Origin: Proales similis | Taxonomy: Eukaryota; Rotifera; Eurotatoria; Ploima; Proalidae | NCBI GenBank assembly: GCA_019059635.1 | Contig: JAGVRJ010000010.1 | Span: 1,180,501 to 1,244,500 of the forward strand | DNA length: 64,000 nt | Direction of reading: 5' to 3' | Shown here: piece after piece, positions 1-11,277 of the stretch | How the letters are laid out: each line of letters begins with the position of its first letter | Position numbering within the stretch: position 1 is the stretch's first letter | The notes under the pieces: model-generated | The model's database searches: none | What the model saw: the letters and a program-made list of their open reading frames with translations, nothing else | Told to the model about the DNA's origin: nothing | Made by a program: the position numbers and the translations under genes

Positions 1-216
1 GAAGCGTGTGGGGCAGTATGGTTAAACGCGCGCCGTCCAAGCATAAGAGCAGAGCTCAAACTGCTGCAAACTAAAAGCGAGCGAAGCTTTAGCAAAAAGC
101 TTAAGGTTGACACCGAAAGCGAGCCAAAAAGCTCTTCGCTCAATATATGGATCTCGACGTTTAAAAATTTATTCTGCTGCCATACGGTCAGAATTCCTGT
201 CAATAAACTGTAATCC

Positions 217-1150
217 AATTTAACGCATTTATTTCAATTTAAACCGGTTCAATTTTAACCGGCCTATGAGTTAATGTAAATGAGCTTGGTGAAAATCACA
301 CGCTTACTCTCCTTTTCTCTTGGCCTCTTGCGACTGCTTAAAGAATGGCTGAATGTTTTATTTACAACAATAGAAACACATGATGCGCTTGCCTTCTTTG
401 CTTGAGATGGGAAGCCAAATATGGCGAACAAGTTGTCCAGAAAGCCGGTGCTTGGTCTTTTTTCTCGTTTATCTTTGGCTTGAAACAATATTAGAACAGC
501 CAAGCAGGTTAAGGGGCTTGCTTGCTTGAACACCCACCTTTTATTGAGATTCGCCGCTCCAAACGCTCCTCAATCATGTCTTCCAGCCTATCGATTCTGG
601 CGTTCGGCTGTCGATTTTCTTCCCTCAGCTGTTGATTTTCCTCAAAAAGTCGAGCTTGATTGCGAGCTACTCGCTCGATATCCCTTCGGAACTGACGGTT
701 CTCTTCCCTTAAAACCCGAATATCCTCGAGCACCTCTCGCATTTGAACAAGAAAACGCCGATCGAAATGGTCGTCAATCATGAAGACTGGGTTCTTAAAG
801 TCCTATTAAGCTTAATCTACTTGAGTGTTTTTATTAAATAAGCTTACAAGTTGTTTGGCCATTTCGTTTGAGTTGAAGCTAGTTTACGACGAAATCTTCG
901 CTGTGTGATATTTTCGTTTTGGTGGTGGTGGATGTATGGCCCTTAAATAGGCTATTCAACAATACAAAATATGCGAGGAGGAAATGCTTAGAGAGCGGGG
1001 CTGTACATGAATCGGCTTAATTAGTTTGAAACAGGCTATGAAAACTTAAAAGATGCTTGGTCGGCATCAGTTCAAGCAGCTCAATAAGCTCAGAACTACA
1101 GTCAACTCAAAGAAAGCGCGAGATGCACGAACTCTTTTGGCTATTTATTC
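217..1150 (+). repeat. Left arm of large inverted repeat
   Basis: The reverse complement of this stretch matches 9679-10997 almost base for base over long runs, for example the AATTTAACGCATTTATTTC end at 217 and the GCTATTTATTC end near 1150. Differences are scattered substitutions, small indels, and one gap of roughly 390 bp where the right arm has extra sequence (about 10294-10680). The outer boundary is sharp: similarity stops at about 217 here and 10997 on the right. I see no convincing target-site duplication outside the arms. The arm holds a minus-strand coiled-coil ORF. It could be a terminal inverted repeat of a large transposon or an inverted segmental duplication. Confidence 0.85.
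538..781 (-). pseudogene. Truncated arm-encoded coiled-coil gene (left copy)
   Basis: The ATG at 781 (reverse strand) opens a charged, heptad-patterned stretch (MIDD-FDR start, repeated R-E-E-N-x-Q blocks, then NARIDRLED and RRISIK). It is clearly homologous to the right-arm gene at 10040. The first exon ends at a conserved donor (AAAG then GTGGGTG) at 537. The downstream membrane exon of the right copy is absent here: after the donor the sequence jumps to the part that lies beyond that exon in the right arm. I call it a truncated copy because of this loss. Reading through instead gives only about ten unrelated residues before a stop. Function unknown. Confidence 0.5.
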
Positions 1151-1311
1151 ACTCTTCTTAAGCATGAGAGCCCCTGAATTTTCGCTTGAGCTTAAAAAGA
1201 AAGTAATATCGAGGTGAAAAGTCAATTCAAAACAAGTTTTATTCAAAACCCAAACTAAACTAAGACTAAAACTAAACTAAATTAAAACTACAATACTTTT
1301 AAACTCTTTGA

Positions 1312-4300
1312 CTAATTTTCCAGAATTTGGATCGATTTCGCCAAATATCCGACTGAAACCGCAGAATCACTATTTAGCTGAATCTCCTGTTGATTCTCAA
1401 TGACATAGAGAAGACAGGCATACAAACTTGGCGCGCTCGAGTCATTGGCATCCAAACGTGCCCTCAATACAACGTTTAACTTGAATTGATTCGTGTCGGG
1501 AAACTCTTGCATTTTCATCTCATAAAACCAGGTAGAGCGTAAGTTGGACAACACGCCCCACTTTTTGTTTGCATGTGCCATATAGGCCTCGACATGATGG
1601 CGTCCGGGTAGGTCGTCTCCGGTCTCTTCATCATAGGCTCTCTGCTTTGATCGCGCTCCGGCTGGGTCCAGAGGCTCAGTTATTTCAATCGCCAGGTGAT
1701 GCTTATCATTCTCGTCTACACAGCTGAAATCAGGTTTCAGCTTGAAGTCTTTTCCTTCTTTGTCGCCAATCACTTTCTTTGAGCCCATAAACTTGAGAAT
1801 TTCGTTCATGTTAGAGACAACGTGTGCCTCAAAAAGGGCTCGAACGTCATGTCCTTCTTTCACTTCGGTATTTAAATCGAATTTTATCAATGAGGTTGAC
1901 AAATTTTCATTTCTCTCTCCAATATCCAGATTTCTGTTCTTCCAATAGTCAATCACTTCACTGAAAAATTTCCCGAAAGGTTGTGTGGAGAATATCTTCC
2001 GAATTCGATGAGAGCCGATTGTGATCACTTGGTCCAAGTCCTTCTCTAGTTGAATAATCGGCCCTTTTTTCTTATTCGACTCGGCCAGAATCATCAGTTC
2101 GACTCGAGGACTCAAATAGATCTTTTGAAAGAGCATGTTGAAGAACTAAAGGCAAACTAGAATCTCAAACAATTTTCGAACGATCAATTTTTTTACACTT
2201 GCCATCACTCTCAGGGCCCATTTCTGCTTGAGGTTGTCCGGAATATTTTGGTAGGTATCTTTATCGCACACGGTGAACATAATTGCGTCATTTCCGCGCC
2301 ATGGCTCGGCAAGTGAGACCTGAGTGAAACTGAAATTGAACTTGTCGAATACTTAGCAGGAAAAAATAACTACCAAAGTACTGTCTTCACTCGATGGCTC
2401 GCAATAATTTCGGCTGGCTTGCTTGTAGGAGAAAACTTGGTCCAAGTCCAAGAAGCGGTACACAAACATCTAGTTATCAATCAATACTTAAAAACGGCAT
2501 TCAGACCAAAAAAGTGAAGAAATGCTCACCGCGAAGAAGATTCTGGAATTAAACTCCCGAAAAGTGAGAGTGAGCTGCGATCTCAGAATTTCTTCTAGTT
2601 GCTCTTTGCAAATTAAGCCATCCTTTCGCATGCCGATCAAGTTTAATCTCGAGACACATCTGATAGGTTGATCGACTCGAGAGTCGCTAGCTTCCGTGAG
2701 CTCCAAGCAGACGAGGTCAGTGTCTCTGTAAATCTGATTCCAAATGTCCTTGCGGTGTTCGTAGAACAGGAGAAAGTGTTTGAAAGACGTGAGCTTTTCA
2801 TCGGTAAAATTTGATAAGTTCGATTGATTCAGCGAAATTAATTCACCAACCGCGATCACTTACGTCGTTTTTTACTGAAATCTGTTTTTTCTTGTGGTTC
2901 TCTGTAATTGCCTGCAATTGGTTGCTTAAATAATCGATCAAATTTTGCTTAATCAGTGCGATCAGATTCTTTTTTTCATGAAATGATCTGGGCTGCAATA
3001 TCGGATTAATGCCTATTCTTTGAAGAAAAGCAGGTCGGATGGGTTGAATATTTTCTAGGGTCGATTAATGCACGCAAATAGTTATCCAAATCGTTCCACT
3101 CAGCTTCCGACAATCCGGGCAAGTTCGCAAGGCTTTGATGTGATAGCTCTTCGAAAAAAACCTTCAAGCCGTCGTAGCTGGGAAGTTTTCTATTTCTTAT
3201 CCTCAATTTCGATGACTGCTCAAGATAGAAGATAAACTTTTTGACATAATTGTTGAACGTGATTCTGTCATTTTCGATTTGTGGCGTTGTTTTTCCAAGT
3301 TCAATCCGCGCCTTTTCCCACCAATGAGTCACCCTCTTGACCAACTGTAGCCCGACATTCAAGTCGGACAATCTCTGGGAGAAAGCTATGTTGCCATGAA
3401 AATTCAGATTTTCTGCTTCTATAATCAAGTCAATGATATCCGCAACAGTTTCCGAATCGTTTTCCAAAAGGGGCTCTGCAAACTTCTTCAGCTCGTCTAT
3501 ATAGGAAGACAAGTATGATTTGTGCGAATCGAACCATCGCTGTCTATCCTTATGCATTTCCTCGTCGCTAGTAATTTCATCATAATGCTTGAGGTAGTTC
3601 TTAAGTTCAATAGTAGTTCGATTGAAAGCAGCCATTTTTTCAAAGGCTTCTTCAAGCTCTTCGTAATGATATTGGATAAGCTTCTCCTCAAAGTCGGAAA
3701 ACGCCTTGAGAGTTCCAGGAAAGCTATTTAAAAGAGCTGGACTTCGTTGAGAATGATGAATCCATTCGGTCAACTGTGATCTTAATTCCTGATCGACAGA
3801 TTGATTTCTGTTTGAAAGAATGTTCGCTCTAAACAACTGGAAATCAGTTGAGAAGCAGGGCGAAATGATTGCACTGATCTCTTGCTTTTTGACGGGTATT
3901 TGCAACTCAGCAATCAGAGAATCTTGCAAGAACTTCATCCAACAGAAATTTAATTTCGTACCGCTGTAAAATGAGCTCCGCATGAGGCCATCGATGCGGC
4001 TCGCGTCAATCCGTAGATTTTCATTTTTGATAATCTATAAGCCAGCAAGGTCAGCAAGCAGAAGCAATCATAACATTCAGAAAAGGACTTACTTGGGCTA
4101 GATAAGCAAAGTTGGGCGTGTTGGCCATTATGTTTTTTATTTGCTTTTCAAGGCCCGCCAATTCAGTCTCCATATTACTCGTCCCACTAAATGATTTCCG
4201 GAAGAGGCGTTTGGTACGATTTAAATATGCTCCGACAAGAGCCAACATCATTCCTGCGCAATCGGTTCTATATGCATTAATTGAGCCTACATGGTCGAAG

Positions 4301-5460
4301 GCATAGTTATCGAATATATTTCTTAAGAACGATAGAAAATCACGAACAAGGTCGTGTCTAATCTCTGGACCATTAGTCCCTGTGTTGAAGTATCTTAACA
4401 GCTCCTTTATGAGTTCGATCAACTCATGAATAAAGTCTTCAAAGTATTGCTGATAAAGTCCACTTTCTATTGTTTCCAGAAGTTCTTCAGTCTTTTCGCT
4501 TAAATTGGAGGCAGTTATAGTTGGAGGAGCCCGACCGGGATTGCCAATCCAAGCCAGCATATTTTCCACATCTCTGATAAGCTGTTCGCGTGTCTCATGC
4601 TTGTTTTTGAAGTCAAATACTCTTGAACGCAATTCTTTGATGTATTTGATTGCCCTCACTAGTTTCGCTTCTTTTTCTTTTTGTTTCTCCAGATGATCCA
4701 AGGTGTTTTGTAGCTCTAACCTGCTTTGAGTTGCTTTGTTTTTGCTCTGGGTTTCAATGTCTTCTCGAACTGTTTTTAAATGTCTTGAAAATGTGTCATA
4801 CATTTCATCCAAATATTTAAACACTTGATTGAACTGCAATGGAGTCAAAGAGTTCGAGCGATTTAACTCCGTCAGCGTTTCAGCTAGATTTTTTACGTCT
4901 ACTTCAAGTGAGTTTCCCAACCCAGAAGCATTTGCTGCCGAAGTGATTGGCTCAAAATTCGGCGTAATCTTGAATTGAACTAAATTGTGTAGATCTCCCA
5001 CCATTCTATAGAAACGCTTGCCTTCCTCAAGGTCATTTCTTTGGCTTCCAAGTTTGGCCAGTTTGATATCAATCTTTCTCAGCTTTTGCAAGAACTCGCA
5101 CTTGAGCTTCACAAACAACAGCGCGCAAATCTGGACACAAAGCTTGTCCCTTGTGTCAACTACAAGACCATCAGCAATTTCACCGGCCAAGTGGCAAACT
5201 CTTAGTTGTGTGATGTCAATTAGAAAGGCGTTTGCCTTTTTTTCGGCCATCAGCAGAGATGGTGGCTCTTACCCGATCGCATGCTCATACGCCGAGTAGT
5301 TTACAGATGAATTAGCCAAGTGATTGGAATCGCAATGCTTCACATTTTGAAGATTTCTAAACTTGGCTGTTTGAGTTATTTCCCAGAGAATACTGTTCAT
5401 TTGAATGTTTTTGTGTACTGTATCGAACACAATTCGATAATTTGCGTTTAAGGCCATCAT
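1312..5460 (-). pseudogene. Large coiled-coil protein gene with PD-(D/E)XK-like C-terminus, one frame break
   Basis: I reconstruct eight coding blocks on the minus strand: 5460-5273, 5200-4093, 4034-2864, 2793-2530, 2469-2374, 2319-2197 and 2145-1312, where the third block contains a one-base frame break between about 3010 and 3066. Introns are 51-72 nt with GT-AG ends and phases that join consistently. Discounting the extra base, the total is 3783 nt, about 1260 residues. The N-terminal two thirds is charged, helical and coiled-coil-like. The last exon has PDF, then IEIT about 15 residues on, then a conserved-looking YMAHANKKWGVLS segment followed by TWF. That order resembles the restriction-endonuclease fold seen in Crinkler-type eukaryotic proteins, although the usual E-x-K lysine is a threonine. 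The broken frame suggests a recent pseudogene, an allele or an assembly error. It lies wholly inside the inverted-repeat block. Function unknown. Confidence 0.6.
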
Positions 5461-6869
5461 CTTGGCTTTTAACTGTGCTCTGGCTAGTCAGAAAATCTAG
5501 GCTTTAGACAAATTTTAAATCAATTGAGCTGTAATTTTTGGTGAATAAGAAGAAAAAATGGCCTATAACTAAGTGCCTATATTGAATACGATTGGCAACG
5601 AGAGCACAAGAACTCTTCAAGGAATTGCATTCTTTCTCAATCGAAGCAGAAACGCTTTTCTTAATTTTTGATCGGTAAGTAAAAATTTAGGCGCTTATTA
5701 AGCGTGGCATAAGCATTGCTGATTGAGCAGCAGGCACTTAATTTTTACGAGCGTCGGTTTTTCGCATTATCTCGAGCTTTATTTTAATATTTTAATTAAA
5801 TTACTTAATTTAAATTTAAATTAAGTGAGCTGTGAATATTCTCAATACCTTATCGAACCCTTTGCTTTCTATTGAAAAATCCAGCAATACTCTTTATTTT
5901 CTTCTATACATTAACACGAGTGTTCATCTCAGTAAGACGTACCACTCATTAAGCCAGAAATTAGAAAGCCAAAACGTGGTCGGCCACCGAACGCTTATAA
6001 AAGTAAGAAGCGACAGAAAGTTTAAGAATTATTACGCTAGATGTGCCTTTCGCGTATTTTATCTCAAATTGTCAGCTTAATGGTTACATGATATAGCCCA
6101 GGTTTTCTTAACGTTAGTTATCACTCAAGATAATAAATATTTAGTGATTAAGGCATAGGCATTGCTGATTAAACAACAGGCCTCTAATTTTACGCTAGCG
6201 TCGGTCTTGATTAGCCGTGAATCGAATGGCAACAAAACTGCTCGGCTTGAAAGCGCGTGACTCAAAAAGCGGTGGAAATTATGATTCTCTTCTATTCGTT
6301 TTTGCAATCAAATCCAAAGATATGACAGAGGAAGTGGGTTTGTTAGAAACTACTCAATTGGGGGAAGGAAGGACAAATAGTGGGAAAATAAATCGAATAA
6401 AGAGTTGCTCCTTTTCCAATCAATTTAAGGGCAAAACAACCAACAGGTGTCTCAAAATCACACTGAGCCTGAAAGGCACAGACTTTTAAAGCTCTTTAAC
6501 GCACACTAGATCTACAAAGCAGAATCGGGTGGCCAAGAAAATTAAGTTGTACTTAAAAAGCCAACTAATCAGATTCCTTTCTAAACTGTAGCGATTAGTA
6601 CATGGAATTCAATTCAAGTTCTCTTCAGGCTATTTGATCATTTGAGCTTTTGACTTTGCTTGCTTGAATGAGAAAATCTAAAAAATCAAACTGAAATGAT
6701 CCGATGATTGTTTTCACCCAACAGCTCGTACCTCTCAGCAGAAGCTGTCACATATTTAAGTCGACTCCATAATTTTTCCAATTATGCATATTCAAATTCA
6801 AGTACAAGAAGGGTGTTCGCGTGAACAAATTTGCCGTGTGAGATCGCCGAGTCAAAAGCGTCCAAAAAG
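5461..6869. other. AT-rich spacer with a diverged direct repeat
   Basis: No supported gene lies between the coiled-coil gene and FAM91, which are divergent here, so both promoters should lie in this spacer. About 70 bp at 5690-5760 recurs imperfectly at 6139-6212 in the same orientation; the shared core is GCATTGCTGATT followed by CAGGC, TAATTTT and GCGTCGGT. Short ORFs at 5832-6080 and 6217-6489 show no recognisable domain or splice context. Confidence 0.5.
5690..6212. repeat. Imperfect direct repeat pair, about 70 bp units 450 bp apart
   Basis: The units at about 5690-5760 and 6139-6212 share GGCATA, GCATTGCTGATT, CAGGC, TAATTTT and GCGTCGGT in the same order and orientation, with scattered substitutions. 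The 380 bp between them shows no obvious further similarity. They could be remnants of a small repeat family or of the large inverted-repeat element. Confidence 0.55.
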
Positions 6870-9465
6870 ATGAATCCTGAAGTTGAGAGCCAGATTCGCC
6901 ACCATGTGGCATGGAGCAAACTGCCTTCCAACATTAAACAGGTAGTTTGCCTTGCTTCAATTCATCATGCGCTTAAATTTATTTTATTTTGTTTAGCTTT
7001 TTGGAAATGTCCCAAAGGAGTACGAAAAAGCGATCATTTCGTATTGTATTCGAAATCAGTGCCGTTTTAGGACCAGTTTTGGTAAATAATATTGAACCAT
7101 CGTCTTACTTGGGCGGTCGGAGTTTTTCAACGTTTTCAAGTAAGGAGCGTGCGAAAGGACGAGAAAAGGTACTACGAGGAGCTGATGGAGTTCAGCAAGA
7201 AACACTTTATGCTCTATCCGTACCATTTGAGCGACATTTATGTGCGAGGGCTTCGCCTCACGCCATTCAACTACTATATTGAGATGCTGTCCGATCTGAT
7301 TGCGGCGGAGAAGAGCTACGACACGCTTCCAAACTTCACGGCGTTTGACTGTGTCCGACTTTTGGGCATTGGTCGCAATCAGTACATTGAGATTATGAAC
7401 AAGTATCGTTCATCGTCCAAGTCCTTGATTGGGTTCGGTCGAAAGCGAGTTCCCACCCGGTCTCTGCTTCCCAGTCAGCCTGCATCAATACTGATCGAGC
7501 CCTGGTGGCTAGTAAATGTCGGATGTATCACTGACGATGACGTCAGGGTCCTGTCAACTGAAGAAAAGGAGTGTATTGACAGCTTGATTGATTTGGCTAA
7601 GCCAGTCGGAGCCGGCAAACTAAATCACGACTGCCTTCACCAGCTGTATCGAAAAGGCCTCATTTATCTTGATGTACCTCTGGCCGCAGAGGACATGGTC
7701 GAAGTGCCACCTCTGGAGAGCTTTGTTATGAACCGGGTAATGGGCGACTATTTTGAGACTTTACTTTACAAATTGTTCGTTTCGATCGATGAGCGCACTA
7801 GCCTCGGCGAGCTGGCCACCTTACTTGAAATCGATATCGAACTGGTGTTGCACGCAGTCTCTCTCTACTGTCGGCTTGCGATCGCCCAGAAGAAAACTCA
7901 GAACTCTACTGCTGCGAATGATCTGCATCCTAGCTGGAATGATTATCGACAAAAGTTCAAGAAACCGGCTGCAAACGAAGGTGAAACGCTGCTGAATTGG
8001 AGAGAAGTAGATGAGCCTGCGTCGACCAAGGAAAACTCGCCAGACAATGATGAACTGATCAATTCGGTAGAGGCTGCCCTCGGCCTCAACACTCCAAACC
8101 AAACAAATCAAAAAAGGATCGGCTTTTTATTCGACTCTACTCTGACGGCTTTTCTCATGATGGGCAACTTGTCGGCCGGTCTCAAGAACCACGCGGTTAC
8201 CATGTGAGTTGGCCCGTTCTCTGTTCTTGTTTTTCTATCTTGAATTTGAATTTTATAAAAACAAAAAAAGGTTCGAAGTAGGCAAGCTGAGCGACCAGTC
8301 GATGGGAAGCTTCCTCTCCGAACTATCCAAGGTCTCGAAAAGTACAAACGAAGGAGATGTTCAGCGATTTTTCGACCACGCCGAGGTGCTCAAATCAACA
8401 ATTCAATTCTTGCGCCAAAATCCGGACCTAAAAATGTTCGCCGGATTTTCAGGAGTAGAAAACTCTGAAGAAAAACAGCCAATCGAAGATGAGCCGCTTG
8501 GCCTAGATTTGCTGAGATGTGAGAGTTTGGCTAGTTTGGACGAAGAGGCTCGTTGTCGAATCTTGGCCAAAAACTACTCAGTCCTATTTTCAATGGCTCC
8601 CTACTCGAGCTCAGGCGAACGTCTTAATTCACCGCCGTTGACAAGCGACTCGCCTTTTCACATTGGACCAGCCATACCCGAAATGAACAGCGTGTGGTTT
8701 CGCCTGTTCCTATTTGAGTTGATAGGCAACGGGCCTCCTACACTCCTCATACCCAAAGGGCACCGCCTGTCACATCTTCCGGGGTCGTTCAAGAAATATG
8801 ACCGGTTTATGCTGATTACTTGGGGTCATGATCCAGTGATAGTTTCTCACTCGAACTTGTTGATTAGCTTAAACGAATCAAGCTCGCATGGGCCGGTTAT
8901 GATTCTTGCCTACTCAGTAGGCAGTGATGACACAGTTCGTGTAGTTCACCTAGCATTCAATGACGATACACATCCGCTCTTCCAGCAGCCTATTGTCCAA
9001 TCTCTGCATCAAAAGCTTTCACTCGAATACTTTGCCGGCTATATGTCGTTGTTTTGCGAAAACAACGCGTTGGTAAATGGCCGTAACGAGAGCGAAGATC
9101 AATGGCGTCTGCTGGATTTGAGATTCGGAGTGCCTCTATTCGACAACAAACTAAATCTAAACGTGCTGAGTCTATTTAAGGAAAAGCAGCTCGGCACTTT
9201 TGCGAATCTGAACGGCATGTTGCAAGCAAGCAGAAAACTCTCTGTTGATTTATTGCGTTTTATACAGAGCAAGCAGTCAATAGATTTACTAGGCGAAAGT
9301 CAGAGCGAAGAATACCTAATAAAGGCGGTAACGAATAAGCATGCTTCTTCGCGTGCAAGCGATTCTCCTGTCATTATTTACCCGACACAGTGCCTATTGT
9401 TCGAAAGCGGCACCACTCTCCGACCTTATGATGATGAGTCTGCGCCGTTCGACCTGGTTCATTAG
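6870..9465 (+). CDS. FAM91A1: FAM91 family protein, complete four-exon gene
   Basis: Exons are 6870-6941, 6997-7081, 7141-8203 and 8271-9465, with introns of 55, 59 and 67 nt; the product is 804 residues, close to the human length. Diagnostic matches run throughout: WSKLPSNIKQ near the N-terminus, KRYYEEL, MLYPYHLSDI, LPNFTAFDC-RLLGIGRNQYI, the FVMNRV-GDYFETLLYK block, IAFLFDSTLTAFLMMGNLS-type residues at the exon 3 end, DLLRCESL, and SWGHDP-like TWGHDP. In animals FAM91A1 works with WDR11 and C17orf75 and binds TBC1D23 in tethering endosome-derived vesicles to the trans-Golgi. The start is the first ATG in frame and aligns with the family N-terminus. The gene looks intact, although it sits between inverted-repeat arms. 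Confidence 0.95.
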
Positions 9466-9511
9466 ATGTTTGAAAACCGTATCCAAATCAATAAATTTTC
9501 TGCGATCCATA

Positions 9512-9640
9512 AAATGACTACCAAATTAAACTGTTTGTATTGACATGCTTAAAGGGGAAAACTTGGCACAAAGTCGGGAAACGGTACACAAACATCAGTA
9601 GATTTATCAATCTTAAAAAATGGTACAAAAAAAATAAAAG
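9512..9640 (-). pseudogene. Relic of one exon of the coiled-coil/PD-(D/E)XK gene
   Basis: The segment GAAAACTTGG...CGGTACACAAACATC...TTATCAATC...CTTAAAAA at about 9558-9625 matches 2430-2500, which is exon 5-6 of the large minus-strand gene with its flanking acceptor. It has the same orientation but many substitutions and a short deletion. The reverse-strand translation keeps MFVYRF and QVF. Weaker similarity extends to the ACTACCAAA that holds that exon's donor. It sits just inside the right arm, so it is probably a leftover of a second, older copy of the element gene. Confidence 0.55.
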
Positions 9641-9678
9641 AAAACCTAGAGTGACAACTAACTTTGTAAATGTAATTT

Positions 9679-10997
9679 GAATAAATAGCCAAAAGAGTTT
9701 GTGCATCTCGCGCTTTCTTTGAGTTGACTGAGCTTATTGAGCTGTTTGAAGTGATGCTGGCCAAGCATCCTTTAAGTTTTCAAAGCCTGTTTCAAACTAA
9801 TTTAGCCAATTCATGTACAGCCCCGCTCTCTAAGCATTTCCTCCTCGCATATTTTGTATTGTTGAATAGCCTATTTAAGGGCCATGCATCCACCACGACC
9901 AAAACGAAAATATCACACAGCGAAGATTTCGTCGTAAACTAGCTTCAACTCAAACGAAATGGCCGAACAACTTGTAAGCTTATTTAATAAAAATACCCAA
10001 GTAATCTAAGCTTGATAAGACTTTAAGAACCCAGTCTTCATGATTGACGACTATTTCGATCGGCAGTTGCTGGTTCAAATTCGAGAGGTGCCCGAGGAAA
10101 TTCGGGTTTTAAGGGAAGAAAATCAACGGCTGAGGGCTGAAGTACAAGAGCTGAGGGAAGAAAATCAACAGCTGAGAGAAGAAAATCAACAGCTGAGGGC
10201 TGAAGTTCAAGAGCTGAACGCCAGAATCGATAGGCTGGAAGACATAATAATGGAAATGCGTTTGGAGCGGCGAATCTCAATAAAAGGTGGGTGTCTATTT
10301 CGTCTTTTACAAGGGCCATTTTATTGCAAGCTGGCTTGTTAGTTGGAAGGTTCACCAAGGTCGCCGAGTTTTTGATTGTTTTACACACAGTTCTCCTTAT
10401 TCTTAAATTGGTTGAGATCGCTTGGTTCGCATCTCATCAGGATGATTATTTAGTTTTGCATATTGCTCAATGCTTCACAGCCTTTCTTTTTTCAGTCCTG
10501 TCTTTTAGCAAGCTCCTCGACTTTTTCGGGTGCCTGGGTCGCTTAGGGCTCAAGTCCCAGAAACTGAGACTCTTCGGCTCAGTAGTCGGTGAGTTGGTCA
10601 ACGTTGTTATTCTAGGCCTCTTTCTTGCCTTTCACACTTGGAAATAAAAACTAGGCGATTAGAAATAATCTTCCATCTCCTATTTCAAGCTAGCAAGCCC
10701 CTTAACCTGCTTGGCTGTTCTAATATTGTTTCAAGCCAAAGATAAACGAGAAAAAAGACCAAGCACCGGCTTTCTGGACAACTTGTTCGCCATATTTGGC
10801 TTCCCATCTCAAGCAAAGAAGGCAAGCGCATCATGTGTTTCTATTGTTGTAAATAAAACATTCAGCCATTCTTTAAGCAGTCGCAAGAGGCCAAGAGAAA
10901 AGGAGAGTAAGCGTGTGATTTTCATCAAGCTCATTTACATTAACTCTCAGGCCGGTCGAAATTGAACCGGTTTAAATTGAAATAAATGCGTTAAATT
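9679..10997 (-). repeat. Right arm of large inverted repeat
   Basis: This is the inverted counterpart of 217-1150. Matching runs include GCATCTCGCGCTTTCTTTGAGTTGACT, the AGCCCCGCTCTCTAAGCATTTCCTCCTCGC tract and GGTTTAAATTGAAATAAATGCGTTAAATT at the outer end. It is longer than the left arm because it keeps about 390 bp holding the membrane-protein exon. The last part (10711-10965) contains a reading frame also open in the left arm, and an AATAAA at about 10853. Confidence 0.85.
10040..10647 (+). CDS. Arm-encoded coiled-coil and membrane protein, unknown
   Basis: Two exons, 10040-10286 and 10331-10647, join in phase through a 44-nt GT-AG intron to give 187 residues. Residues 1-80 are strongly heptad-repeated (LREENQQL and LRAEVQEL units), predicting a long coiled coil. 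Residues 85-187 hold several hydrophobic stretches (LIVLHTVLLILKLV, CFTAFLFSVLSF, LVNVVILGLFLAF) that look like three or four membrane segments, ending in HTWK. I do not recognise the family. The product would be a membrane-anchored coiled-coil protein. The intron is very short, so the alternative is a 100-residue single-exon ORF ending at 10342. The left arm keeps only the first exon. Confidence 0.5.
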
Positions 10998-11277
10998 GTT
11001 CAACTTGAGAGTTGGTGACTTTATAGAATAAGATTTATTAGCAGGGTGAGCTTCCCCGATTTGTTGAGTCTTAATTTTAAAATGCATAATTTGAAAAAAT
11101 TATGGATTCGATCTATGAATATGACAGCAAAAAGGCGAGCAATTCTTTCTCAGTTAGAATGAATAGCTCTAGGTGAGAAAGAGGCCACGAGAGAAGGCCA
11201 GAGATCAAAAAGAATGCCCAACTGACCGAAGTTAAGGACAAAACTCTAATTGTTCGATTAAACAGGCTTTAGATGTA

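Noticed and set aside
264-533. Conserved ORF in both arms (KRPSTGFLDN at its core)
   Set aside because: Its conservation follows from the arm identity and it may be 3' untranslated sequence of the coiled-coil gene; no splice or domain evidence.
217-10997. Polinton/Maverick-type element
   Set aside because: Long inverted ends suggested it, but I see no DNA polymerase B, retroviral-type integrase, packaging ATPase or capsid gene.
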